Below are positions 51,165-61,220 of a stretch of 64,000 nucleotides of DNA, one piece after another. The translations under genes were made by a program, and so were the position numbers. Below the pieces are notes generated by a model that saw nothing but the letters and a program-made list of their open reading frames with translations, searched no databases and was not told the DNA's origin. The DNA is from SHVO01 sp050250575. GTDB taxonomy: Bacteria; Pseudomonadota; Alphaproteobacteria; Rhodospirillales; Rhodospirillaceae. Where the stretch lies: contig JBFWOJ010000010.1 of the NCBI GenBank assembly GCA_050250575.1, positions 82,398 through 146,397 on the forward strand, in the 5' to 3' direction. Positions within the stretch are counted from its first letter, which is position 1; each line of letters begins with the position of its first letter.

Positions 51165-52367
51165 TCATAAGGCTTCGAGAATCGGCGCCATGCGGGTCAG
51201 CGCATCGGCGACTTGTGCGCGTTCGTGAACCAAGGCCACCCGGATATATGAACGTCCGGGATTTTCTCCGTTCTGCTCGCGCGCGAGATAAGCGCCCGGC
51301 AGGACTTTGATCCCGCCGTCGCGCCAGAGGCGCATCGCCGCGGTTTCGCCGTCCTTTACGTCGAGCCACAAAAAGAACCCGCCTTGTGGGCGGTAGAATC
51401 CAAAGCGCTCGCCAAAGATGCGCGCCGCATCGTCGTTCTTGGCACAGTAGAGCGCGCGGTTTTCGACGACATGCGCCTCATCGCCCCACAGCGCGGTCGC
51501 AGCGGCCATCACCGGCAGCGGTTGCACCGCTCCGCCATGGGCGCGCAGTTTCGAAAGCTTGGCGATGAGCTCCGCATCGCCTGCGACAAATCCCGCGCGT
51601 AAGCCGGGGGCGCTCGAGCGCTTGGAGAGCGAATTGAACACCAGCACATTCTTCAGCCCCTCGCCGAGCTCGGCGCAGGCTTGCAGCGCGCCCGCAGGCG
51701 CCTCGGAGTCGTAAATCTCCGAGTAGCATTCGTCGCAGGCGAGAACGAAGTCGTGCGCGCGGGCAAGACGAATCGCGGCCTTCAACTGTGATAAGCTCGC
51801 GATCGTGCCTTGCGGGTTGGATGGCGTGCACAGATAGGCAAGAGCCGCCCGCTCAAGGTCGGCGCGCGCGACGCTCTCGTAGTTCGGCTGAAAGCGGGTC
51901 TCGCGCGTCGCCGCGATGAATACCGGCTCGGCGCCGTTCATCACCGCCGCGCCGAAATAGACCTGATAGAACGGGTTCGGCATCAGAACCGCGGGGGTGC
52001 GACCGTTCTTCGCCAGCGGTATGCAAAGCTGCGCCGCCATGAACAGGCCTTCGCGGCTGCCGGCGAGCGGCAGGATGTTCTTGTCCGCATCGAGAAACCC
52101 GGGCGGGAGGTTGAACCTCTGCGTGCACCAGGCGGCGACCGCCGCGCGGTACGCGGGCGTCCCTGCCGTCGGCGGATATTTTCCCCACTCGTCTTGGGCT
52201 TTGATGAGCGCTGCGTGGAGGAGCGCCGGCGGGGTGTGCTGCGGCTCTCCGATAGACATGACCATGGTGCGCCCGGACGCAGGCGCAACTCCGGCCAGGA
52301 GGGCGGCCAGGCGCTGAAACGGATACTCCGTCAGCCCATCCAAACGCGCGTTGTACATCGACCCCAA
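51165..52367 (-). CDS. PLP-dependent class I/II aminotransferase (possible succinyldiaminopimelate transaminase)
   Basis: A 400-residue fold-type I transaminase. The PLP lysine lies in VFNSLSKRSSAPGLRAGFVAGD; AYLCTPSNPQGTIAS and the aspartate in LACDECYSEIYD are the other cofactor contacts. Similarity to DapC-like enzymes of lysine synthesis is suggested by the neighbourhood in relatives (next to ftsK), but substrate is not proven. ATG 52358 is an alternative start. Confidence 0.82.
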   Translation of the reverse strand: MGSMYNARLDGLTEYPFQRLAALLAGVAPASGRTMVMSIGEPQHTPPALLHAALIKAQDEWGKYPPTAGTPAYRAAVAAWCTQRFNLPPGFLDADKNILPLAGSREGLFMAAQLCIPLAKNGRTPAVLMPNPFYQVYFGAAVMNGAEPVFIAATRETRFQPNYESVARADLERAALAYLCTPSNPQGTIASLSQLKAAIRLARAHDFVLACDECYSEIYDSEAPAGALQACAELGEGLKNVLVFNSLSKRSSAPGLRAGFVAGDAELIAKLSKLRAHGGAVQPLPVMAAATALWGDEAHVVENRALYCAKNDDAARIFGERFGFYRPQGGFFLWLDVKDGETAAMRLWRDGGIKVLPGAYLAREQNGENPGRSYIRVALVHERAQVADALTRMAPILEAL

Positions 52368-52576
52368 CGGTGATCAGAAACGTGACACTCATCCTCGTTC
52401 CGCAGGGTATACAAAGTGTGAATAAAACGCAAAATATTGCGTTGTTTCAGCGCGATGCCGGCTGATCCTCAGATTCTTGCTGAGAAACCAAGGCTGTGGG
52501 CGCACAGCTTAAAATACAATGAAATCAAAAGATTGCCGCAATTAATGAACTTTAAAACGGAGTCGTAAGCGCTAAC

Positions 52577-53752
52577 CTAAGCCAGAAGCTCACGCAGCAC
52601 GGCATTCAGCGCGAGACGGCCGCGGGCCGTAGCGCCGACGCGGGGCCCCGTGTCCACCAGGAATCCGCCGGCGACGAGCTTTTCGACCGCGCCTTTGTTT
52701 ACGACTGCCGTAAAGCTCCGCCCGGCGAGTCGCGCAAACCGTTCTTTATCGATTCCTTCGTGAACGCGAAGGCCCATCAGCACCAGCTCGCGCGCGCGTT
52801 CGTCGGGCGCGATCGCGGTCTCCTCCTGCGTTCCGTGGCCCACGTGCTCGACTTTCTTCAGCCACAGAGCGGGCGCTTTGATCTGCCGTGTTGCGAGGAC
52901 CGCGCCGCCGATGGTCAATCGCCCATGCGCACCCGGACCGACGCCGACGTAATCGCCGCCGCGCCAGTAGGTGAGGTTGTGGCGGCACGTCGCATCTTCG
53001 GCGGCATGATTGGAAATCTCGTAGCCAGGAAAGCCGGCGCGCTCGCACAACTCCTGCGTCTCCTCGAATAAGGTCGCGGCCGCCTCTTCGTCCGGCAAAG
53101 CAAATTCGCCGCGCGCATGCGCATCGAACATGGCCGTGCCGTCTTCCATCGTCAGCTGATAAAGCGACAGATGGGAAATTCCATTGTCGGAAACCTCGCG
53201 CAGCGCCTCAGCCAGCTCCCCGCGCCACGCGGCCGGCGTCTGGCCGGGACGCGCATAGATCAGATCGAAGGACACTCGTGGAAAAATCTTCGCCGCGGTG
53301 CGCCACGCCCGCCGCGCTTCCTCGACACCATGCTTGCGGCCGAGGAATTTGAGATCTGCGTCGTTCAAGGCTTGGACGCCCATGGACAGGCGGTTGACGC
53401 GGGCAGCGCGAATGGCGGCAAAGCGCTCCGCATCAACGGTTCCCGGATTGGCCTCGAGGGTGACCTCGAGGTCGTTGGCGCAGCGCCAGAGTGCGCGCGC
53501 CTTCTCGATGATCGCCGCCGTGCTGGCGGGGTCCATCAACGAGGGCGTGCCGCCGCCGAAGAAGATGCTGGTGAGAATCTTTCCCGGCGTGCGCGCGGCA
53601 AAGTAGGACAGCTCCGCCAGCAGCGCGCGTCGCCAGGCGTCCTGGTCGATGGTCTGCGCGACGTGACTGTTGAAGTCGCAGTAGGGGCATTTCGAGATGC
53701 AAAACGGCCAATGGACGTAGAGGCCGAAGCCTTCATCACCTTGGGCCGTCAT
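52577..53752 (-). CDS. hemW: Radical SAM heme chaperone HemW
   Basis: Related to oxygen-independent coproporphyrinogen oxidase; HemW is thought to transfer heme to respiratory proteins. The 391-residue product has the radical SAM cluster motif C-I-S-K-C-P-Y-C (CX3CX2C) near residue 18-25, the FGGGTPSLMDP loop, and GGDYVGVGPGAHGRL in the C-terminal half. ATG 53752 is chosen over upstream 53797; it lies 8 bp beyond the rdgB stop, so the coding regions are adjacent. Confidence 0.92.
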   Translation of the reverse strand: MTAQGDEGFGLYVHWPFCISKCPYCDFNSHVAQTIDQDAWRRALLAELSYFAARTPGKILTSIFFGGGTPSLMDPASTAAIIEKARALWRCANDLEVTLEANPGTVDAERFAAIRAARVNRLSMGVQALNDADLKFLGRKHGVEEARRAWRTAAKIFPRVSFDLIYARPGQTPAAWRGELAEALREVSDNGISHLSLYQLTMEDGTAMFDAHARGEFALPDEEAAATLFEETQELCERAGFPGYEISNHAAEDATCRHNLTYWRGGDYVGVGPGAHGRLTIGGAVLATRQIKAPALWLKKVEHVGHGTQEETAIAPDERARELVLMGLRVHEGIDKERFARLAGRSFTAVVNKGAVEKLVAGGFLVDTGPRVGATARGRLALNAVLRELLA

Positions 53753-53759
53753 TGGGCGA

Positions 53760-54356
53760 TCACGAGAAACACGCCGTGACCAGCTGTCGAAACGCATCGG
53801 CGCGGTGACTCATGTCGTGCTTCTTGGCCTGATCCATTTCGCCGAAAGTGATGTCGAAGCCATCGGGAATAAAGATGGGATCGTAGCCAAAGCCCTTATC
53901 GCCGCGCGGCGGGAATGTGAGCGTGCCCTCGACTTTACCTTCGAAGGTTTCGCAGTGACCGTCAGGCCATGCGAGGGACAGCGCGCAGATGAACCGCGCC
54001 TTGCGGTTCGGATTATCGCCGAGGGCATTCTCGACTTTACGCATGGCGAGCGCGAAGTCCTTTGTCGGCCCGGCCCAGCGCGCCGAATAGATGCCGGGCG
54101 CCCCGTTGAGTCCATCGACGGACAGCCCGGAATCGTCGGCCAGCGCAATGAGCTGCGCGCCCATGGCCGCGGCCAATGCCTTGAGTTCGGCGTTCGCGAT
54201 ATACGACTGTCCTGTCTCTTCCGGTTCGGGCAAACCGAGCTCGCCGGCCGAGACGACATGTGCGTTGAACGGCGCCAGAAGCTCGCGGATCTCTCGCAGC
54301 TTGCCTTGATTGTGACTGGCAAGAACGAGTTTGCCGCCGGGGAAGCGCCGCGGCAC
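53760..54356 (-). CDS. rdgB: Non-canonical purine NTP pyrophosphatase RdgB (HAM1)
   Basis: Removes ITP and XTP from the nucleotide pool. The 198-residue product has LVLASHNQGKLREIRELLAPF, the metal-binding GQSYIANAELKA, ALADDSGLSVDGLNGAPGIYSARWAG, and the C-terminal GFGYDPIFIPDGF...MDQAKKHDMSHRADAF signature. It lies between rph (4 bp gap) and hemW, an arrangement common in bacteria. Confidence 0.95.
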   Translation of the reverse strand: MPRRFPGGKLVLASHNQGKLREIRELLAPFNAHVVSAGELGLPEPEETGQSYIANAELKALAAAMGAQLIALADDSGLSVDGLNGAPGIYSARWAGPTKDFALAMRKVENALGDNPNRKARFICALSLAWPDGHCETFEGKVEGTLTFPPRGDKGFGYDPIFIPDGFDITFGEMDQAKKHDMSHRADAFRQLVTACFS

Positions 54357-54360
54357 GTTG

Positions 54361-55086
54361 CTACAGCCCGAGCTTCGCGAGCGCCGCGCGTTGCAATAAT
54401 ACCAGTTCGCCGATGCCCTTCTTCGCGAGGTCGAGCAGCGCGTGGAATTCCGGCTCGCTGAACGGATGATGCTCCGCGGTGCCCTGCACTTCGACGATGC
54501 CGCCCGAGGCGGTGAGCACGAAATTCGCGTCGGCCTGGGCGGCGGAGTCTTCGGCGTAATCGAGATCCAGCACCGGCGTCCCGTTGAAAAGCCCGGCGCT
54601 CACCGCGGCGACCGGTTCTTTTAAGGGGATGCGGTGGATGGCGCCCAGTTTTTTCATCACGCCAAAAGCCTGATGAAGAGCGACATAAGCGCCGGTGACG
54701 CTGGCGGTGCGCGTGCCGCCGTCCGCCTGGATGACATCGCAGTCGAGGCGGATTTGGATCTCGCCGAAGGTGCGCAGGTCGGTGACCGCGCGCAGCGCCC
54801 GGCCGATCAGGCGCTGGATTTCCTGGGTGCGGCCCGACTGCCCGCCTTTGGCCGCTTCGCGCGGCGTGCGGGTATTGGTGGAGCGCGGCAGCATGCCGTA
54901 TTCCGCCGTCACCCACCCTTTGCCGCCGCCCTTGAGCCACGGCGGCACCTGCTCTTCGACCGTGGCGGTGCAGAGCACATGGGTGTCGCCGAACTTCACG
55001 AGGCACGAACCTTCGGCGTGCTTGCTCACCCCCGTCTCAAGGCTGATGGACCGAAGGGCATTGGCGGGACGGCCGGAAGGTCTCAT
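54361..55086 (-). CDS. rph: Ribonuclease PH
   Basis: Phosphorolytic 3' exonuclease that trims tRNA ends. The 241-residue product begins MRPSGRPANALRSISLETGVSKHAEGSCLVKFGDTHVLCTATVE and has RTQEIQRLIGRALRAVTDL, the phosphate-binding CDVIQADGGTRTASVTGAYVAL, and DLDYAEDSAAQADANFVL. The ATG 55086 is preferred to a TTG at 55098. It is divergent from hrcA, sharing a 169-bp region that contains a strong hairpin. Confidence 0.96.
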   Translation of the reverse strand: MRPSGRPANALRSISLETGVSKHAEGSCLVKFGDTHVLCTATVEEQVPPWLKGGGKGWVTAEYGMLPRSTNTRTPREAAKGGQSGRTQEIQRLIGRALRAVTDLRTFGEIQIRLDCDVIQADGGTRTASVTGAYVALHQAFGVMKKLGAIHRIPLKEPVAAVSAGLFNGTPVLDLDYAEDSAAQADANFVLTASGGIVEVQGTAEHHPFSEPEFHALLDLAKKGIGELVLLQRAALAKLGL

Positions 55087-55145
55087 GGGGAAACTCAAGG
55101 AACGTGGCGGAAGGCGGTCCGTCTAACACCCGCGGCCGGGCGGGT

Positions 55146-55176
55146 AAAGCCAGGGAATCCTTCAGATTCCCGCTTT
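55146..55176. repeat. 12-bp bulged hairpin between rph and hrcA
   Basis: GGGAATC (55153-55159) and GATTCCC (55165-55171) pair around the loop CTTCA, extended by AAAGC (55146-55150) and GCTTT (55172-55176) after a 2-nt bulge. It lies 80-110 bp upstream of the hrcA ATG. It is not CIRCE (no TTAGCACTC/GAGTGCTAA). It could be an operator or a leader hairpin of hrcA or rph. Confidence 0.65.
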
Positions 55177-55255
55177 AGAGGACTGAATTTCCGAGCAAAA
55201 TCAACGGTACGGCGCATTGACGCTCTGTGGCGCCCGCCTTACATACCCGCCCAGC

Positions 55256-56317
55256 ATGATTCCACCTGACAAGCATAGCGTCATCGCCTTGAACGAGCGT
55301 TCGCGGGAGATCTTCCGCCACGTCGTCGACGCCTATGTGGAGACCGGCGAGCCGGTCGGCTCGCGGACGATCGCCCGCAAGCTCGGCGGATCGCTCTCGC
55401 CCGCGACCATCCGCAATGTGATGGCCGATCTTGAATACGCCGGCCTGCTCTACGCCCCGCATACTTCGGCCGGCAGGCTTCCCACCGATGCCGGCTTGCG
55501 GATGTTCGTGAGCGGTCTGCTCCAGGTGGGCGGCCTCGACGCCAGCGAGCGCAGCGCGATCGACGCCCACTGCCAGGCCGCGGGCCGCTCGCCCGAAGAC
55601 GTCCTCGATCAGGCCACCGGCGCGCTCGCGGGCCTCGCCCGCTGCGCCGGTCTCGTGCTCGCGCCGAAACTCGAGGCGCCGCTGCGGCATATCGAATTCG
55701 TCAACCTTAAGCCCGGCCGCGCGCTGGTCGTGATGGTCGACGAGACCGGCAACGTCGAAAACCGTGTGTTCGAAGTCCCGCGCGACTTGCGCCCGTCGGC
55801 CTTGGTCGAAGCGGGGAACTTCCTTGCCGCGCGGCTGGCCGGCAAGACCATCGCCGAGGCCAAGACCGGAATTCTTGCAGAGCTCGAGTCCGGCCGTGCG
55901 GAGCTCGACGAGCTCACGGCAAAGGTCGTTCAAGCCGGCCTTGCGACTTGGAGCGGTGATAAGGGCGATGCTGCCGCACTGATCGTCAAAGGCCAGGCGA
56001 ATCTCTTGAGCAACGTCACGGCGCTGGAGGACCTCGAGCGCATCCGTCAGCTTTTCTCGGCCCTTGAGGCGCGCGAACAGATGGTGCGCCTGCTCGATCT
56101 CGTGGGCAAGGCCGATGGCGTGCAGATCTTTATTGGCGCGCAGAACGAACTTTTCGGCATGGCCGGATGTTCAATGGTTGTGGCGCCGTTCCAAAATTCT
56201 CGCGAGCAGATTGTCGGCGCGATCGGGGTCATCGGCCCCACGCGCCTCAACTACGCGCGTATCATCCCCATGGTCGATTACACCGCAAAGCTGGTGGGAC
56301 GCATCCTGGAGCGATAA
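55256..56317 (+). CDS. hrcA: Heat-inducible transcription repressor HrcA
   Basis: Represses chaperone operons by binding CIRCE elements. The 353-residue product has the N-terminal winged helix (NERSREIFRHVVDAYVETGEPVGSRTIARKLGGSLSPATIRNVMADLEYAGLLYAPHTSAGRLPTD), and the C-terminal inhibitory/dimer part with GAQNELFGMAGCSMVVAPFQ and GAIGVIGPTRLNYARIIPMVDYTAKLVG. ATG 55256 is set by the family start. It is followed 29 bp later by grpE. I saw no CIRCE element within the stretches I inspected near the chaperone genes. Confidence 0.96.
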   Translation: MIPPDKHSVIALNERSREIFRHVVDAYVETGEPVGSRTIARKLGGSLSPATIRNVMADLEYAGLLYAPHTSAGRLPTDAGLRMFVSGLLQVGGLDASERSAIDAHCQAAGRSPEDVLDQATGALAGLARCAGLVLAPKLEAPLRHIEFVNLKPGRALVVMVDETGNVENRVFEVPRDLRPSALVEAGNFLAARLAGKTIAEAKTGILAELESGRAELDELTAKVVQAGLATWSGDKGDAAALIVKGQANLLSNVTALEDLERIRQLFSALEAREQMVRLLDLVGKADGVQIFIGAQNELFGMAGCSMVVAPFQNSREQIVGAIGVIGPTRLNYARIIPMVDYTAKLVGRILER

Positions 56318-56346
56318 AAGAGACGCGCGAACAATAAGAGTACCTG

Positions 56347-56958
56347 ATGACCCATACAGAACCGCCGTTTGAATCCTCGTCGTCCGAAGGCATGCCGGAA
56401 GGCGCGCCCACCGAGTGGGAGATGAATGCGCAAAAGCGCATCCTTGAATTGGAAGCTCAGATCGAAGAGCTGAAGAAGGACAAGCTGCTTGCGCTCGCCG
56501 AAGCCGAGAACGCGGGAAAGCGCGCCGACAAGCGCGTCGCCGACAATGCGAAGTATGCGGTGGCCAATATCGCGAAAGCCTTGCTCACGGTCGCCGACAA
56601 TCTGTCGCGGGCGCTCTTGGCGGCGCCGCCGGAATCGCGCGCGGCGAATGAAGCGCTCAAAAATCTTTCCCTCGGCGTCGAGCTGACCGAGAAAGAGCTG
56701 CATACGATTCTCGAGAATCAAGGCGTCCGCCGTGTGCAGGCGCTCAATCAGCCCTTCGATCCCAATCTCCACAATGCGATCCAGGAAGTGGAGAACACGA
56801 GCGTGCCGGCGGGCACGGTCGTGCAGGTGTTCCAGGACGGTTATATGATGCACGACCGCCTGTTGCGTCCTGCCATGGTTGTGGTCTCGCGCGGCGGTCC
56901 GAAGCGTGAAGCCGCGCCGGCGGCCGGCGCGGCGCCGGGGGTCGACACCAAGATCTGA
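56347..56958 (+). CDS. grpE: Nucleotide exchange factor GrpE
   Basis: Releases ADP from DnaK. The 203-residue product has an acidic N-terminus, a long coiled-coil helix (MNAQKRILELEAQIEELKKDKLLALAEAENAGKRADKRVADNAKYAVANIAKALL), and the C-terminal beta domain ending NQPFDPNLHNAIQEVENTSVPAGTVVQVFQDGYMMHDRLLRPAMVVVSR. The HrcA-GrpE pair stands 2.2 kb before dnaK. Confidence 0.96.
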   Translation: MTHTEPPFESSSSEGMPEGAPTEWEMNAQKRILELEAQIEELKKDKLLALAEAENAGKRADKRVADNAKYAVANIAKALLTVADNLSRALLAAPPESRAANEALKNLSLGVELTEKELHTILENQGVRRVQALNQPFDPNLHNAIQEVENTSVPAGTVVQVFQDGYMMHDRLLRPAMVVVSRGGPKREAAPAAGAAPGVDTKI

Positions 56959-57013
56959 TTTCGTTGCGACCTGTTCGTCTTCTTTGTTGCGCCGACACAA
57001 GGGGAGCCCCGCG

Positions 57014-58273
57014 ATGAAACGCCTGACGAAATTCGCTCTGGTTGCGGCCGCGGTGGGTCTTGGCGGCGGCGCGGTCGTGGTTGCGCAATCCGACGATCTT
57101 GCGCGGCGCGAGCAGACGCCGGGCAACGTGATCGAAATCCCGGTTGCGAGCCTTGCGAAGCCTTACGCCACTCCCAGTCGCGCCAATGCGTCCAATGAGG
57201 TTCCGCGCGGGCAAAGTATGCCCACCGTGCCGGCCGGGTTTCGCGTCAATGTCTTTGCCGAGAACCTCGAGCACGCCCGCAACCTGTTGACGCTGCCGAA
57301 CGGCGATGTGCTGCTCGCCGAACAGCGGCCGGGCAAGATCACGTTGTTGCGCGATGCCGACAACGACGGCGTCGCCGAAACGACGGGCACCTTCGCCGAA
57401 GGGTTCAATACGGTCTACGGGCTCGCGCTCGGCAAGGATTCTCTTTACGTCGCCGATGTCCGCGGCATCTGGCGCATCCCTTACACCGCCGGCGACCTCA
57501 AGGCGCGGGAAGCGCAGCAGCGCATCACCGAAGAGGGCGCCTTTGGCGGCGGCGGCGGTCATGTGACCCGCAATCTCGCGCTCAGCGCCGACGGTACGAG
57601 GATCTATGCCGCCGTCGGCTCGCGCGGAAATATCGCCGAAGAAGAACCACAGCGCGCAACCATCCAGGAGTTCACGCTCGTGGGCGGCAAAGCCGTCAAC
57701 CAGCGCACCTTCGCGAGCGGTCTGCGAAACGCCGTCGGCATGGCGTTCTATCCGGGCACCAATACGCTCTACACCGTGGTCAACGAACGCGACGGTTTGG
57801 GCGATGAGCTCGTGCCCGATTATCTGACGTCCGTTGTCGATGGCGGATTCTATGGTTGGCCGTACAGCTACATCGGCGCGAACCCGCAGCCGGGCTATGC
57901 CGAAAGGAAACCGGATCTTGTGAAGAAGGCGATCGTGCCGGAGGTTCTGTTTCGGTCGCACTCGGCCCCGCTGGGGCTCGCGTTCTACACCGGCACCAGT
58001 TTCCCGCCCGAATATCAGGGCGGCGCCTTCGTCGCGCTGCATGGTTCGTGGAATGCTGCAAAGCCGCGCGCCTATCACGTCGTGTTCGTGCCGTTCAAAG
58101 GCGGCAAGCCGGCGGCGAACTCCTATCGCGTATTCGCAAGCGGCTTCTGGACCCGCACCGACAATCCGCGCGTCTGGGGCCGCCCGGCGGGCGTGGCGGT
58201 CGCGCGCGACGGCAGCCTGCTCATCGCCGACGACGGCTCGCAGACGGTGTTCCGCGTCAGCGCGGTGAAGTAG
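57014..58273 (+). CDS. PQQ-dependent sugar dehydrogenase (sorbosone-dehydrogenase type), exported
   Basis: A 419-residue protein with a signal peptide (MKRLTKFALVAAAVGLGGGAVVVAQ), then a beta-propeller: PAGFRVNVFAENLEHARNLLTLPNGDVLLAEQRPGKITLLRD, HVTRNLALSADGTRIYAAVGSRGNIAEEEPQRATIQEF, and FVALHGSWNAAKPRAYHVVFVPF, which match the sorbosone/glucose dehydrogenase family. AAGGGGAG lies just before the ATG. Its place within the chaperone cluster looks incidental. Dependence on PQQ is inferred from family only. Confidence 0.85.
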   Translation: MKRLTKFALVAAAVGLGGGAVVVAQSDDLARREQTPGNVIEIPVASLAKPYATPSRANASNEVPRGQSMPTVPAGFRVNVFAENLEHARNLLTLPNGDVLLAEQRPGKITLLRDADNDGVAETTGTFAEGFNTVYGLALGKDSLYVADVRGIWRIPYTAGDLKAREAQQRITEEGAFGGGGGHVTRNLALSADGTRIYAAVGSRGNIAEEEPQRATIQEFTLVGGKAVNQRTFASGLRNAVGMAFYPGTNTLYTVVNERDGLGDELVPDYLTSVVDGGFYGWPYSYIGANPQPGYAERKPDLVKKAIVPEVLFRSHSAPLGLAFYTGTSFPPEYQGGAFVALHGSWNAAKPRAYHVVFVPFKGGKPAANSYRVFASGFWTRTDNPRVWGRPAGVAVARDGSLLIADDGSQTVFRVSAVK

Positions 58274-58933
58274 CTAAAGCGCCTTCCTGAAGGTGAGGCT
58301 GATGCGACCTTCAAGACCCGCCAGCCGACTCGTGCCCGGATAGATCTTGCGGATGCCGTGAAACAGCATCCGCCCCGGCGGGCCCATCAGCACACCATCA
58401 CCGCTTGAGACGACCACCGCCGTCGTCTTGTCGGCGCGCTCGAGACCGCCGATGAGAAAGTCCGCATCATCGCCGAGCGAAATGGTCACGATCGGCTGGG
58501 TGAAGTCGCGTTCGTCCCGGTCCTGATGCAGGCCCATCTTGGCGCCGGCTTGGTAGAAATTGATCAGGCAGGCGTCAGGTTCGAACCCAGCCCAAGGACT
58601 CCCCTCGACCGCGAGCGCGACGGCCTCGCGGAACACCTCCGGTAAAGGGGGCCAGGGTTGTTCCGATCCGGGCTGCCGGGTGAGGTAGCGATATCCAGAC
58701 CGGTCGCTCCACCAGCCCGCATCCCCCGCGTTGGTCATCGCCGCCGAGGTCATCCCGCCGCCCCGCGTGCGTGGGTGCTGAAATGGCGCGCCTCGCGCAA
58801 TGTCGCGGACGGCGGAAAGCAGTTTTGCCTGGAGCGGCGGGGAAGCCACCTTGGGGCGTAAAATCACCCCTTTTGGTAGTGAAGGAGGAGGCCTCAGGTG
58901 CCCAAAAAGGCTGGGGTTCCCATTTTTCGGCAA
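58274..58933 (-). CDS. alkB: Alpha-ketoglutarate-dependent dioxygenase AlkB
   Basis: Oxidatively removes methyl groups from DNA or RNA bases. The 219-residue product has the Fe(II) ligands His136, Asp138 (MGLHQDRDERD) and His192 (GRMLFHGIRK), the 2-oxoglutarate arginine Arg210 and a second conserved Arg216 (GRISLTFR), and the MTSAAMTNAG segment. The start is uncertain: TTG 58933 fits the family length; a GTG at 58867 would give a shorter form. It shares the divergent region with dnaK. Confidence 0.9.
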   Translation of the reverse strand: MPKNGNPSLFGHLRPPPSLPKGVILRPKVASPPLQAKLLSAVRDIARGAPFQHPRTRGGGMTSAAMTNAGDAGWWSDRSGYRYLTRQPGSEQPWPPLPEVFREAVALAVEGSPWAGFEPDACLINFYQAGAKMGLHQDRDERDFTQPIVTISLGDDADFLIGGLERADKTTAVVVSSGDGVLMGPPGRMLFHGIRKIYPGTSRLAGLEGRISLTFRKAL

Positions 58934-59006
58934 CGGAAGCGCTCCGCCGGAGGCTTTTCAAGGCCTAGAACCCGGAAAAACCGTTGAAAAAGAGTCTTTT
59001 GGGCCG

Positions 59007-59035
59007 TTGCGGGGCTATAGGCCCCCCCTTATATA
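59007..59035 (+). promoter_or_regulatory. Possible promoter of dnaK
   Basis: TTGCGG (59007-59012) and TTATAT (59029-59034) are separated by 16 bp, giving a plausible sigma70-type promoter. The same stretch can be read as a heat-shock-type element, with CCCC directly before TTATATA and a GTTG block 12 bp further up. It lies about 130 bp before the ATG. Confidence 0.35.
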
Positions 59036-59167
59036 CCGCCCTAGGTTTAACGGCGCAGGACCCGGGCGCGTCTCGGACCCTAACGCCTTGAGAGTACATA
59101 AGAAGGGGACTCCCCGAGCGCCAGTATGGGCTTGAGGTCGTCCGCCTCAAAGGAAGGGATAGAAAGT

Positions 59168-61075
<1,908 letters not shown>

Positions 61076-61098
61076 CTGTGATATAAAGCGCTTGGGGC

Positions 61099-61132
61099 CA
61101 ACACCCGGAGTCAACCCAGACTCCGGGTGTTG
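61099..61132. repeat. 13-bp perfect hairpin between dnaK and dnaJ
   Basis: CAACACCCGGAGT (61099-61111) and its exact inverse ACTCCGGGTGTTG (61120-61132) enclose an 8-nt loop. It starts 24 bp after the dnaK stop. There is no T-run after it, so it may act as an mRNA stabiliser or partial terminator that lets dnaK be expressed above dnaJ. Confidence 0.8.
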
Positions 61133-61220
61133 CGCAAGAAGGCGGGCACATTAAATGCGTGGTCGAGGCCGGACCGAATAGGACCCGGACCGCGCGCAGT
61201 ACATAAAGACATCACACGCG

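Noticed and set aside
52426..52443. AACGCAA/TTGCGTT hairpin upstream of the aminotransferase
   Set aside because: A 7-bp AT-containing stem without T-run; it lies in a 209-bp promoter gap, and I cannot tell it from chance.
59011..59025. GGGGC/GCCCC palindrome in the dnaK promoter region
   Set aside because: Only 5 bp per arm in GC-rich DNA, easily due to chance; no CIRCE resemblance.
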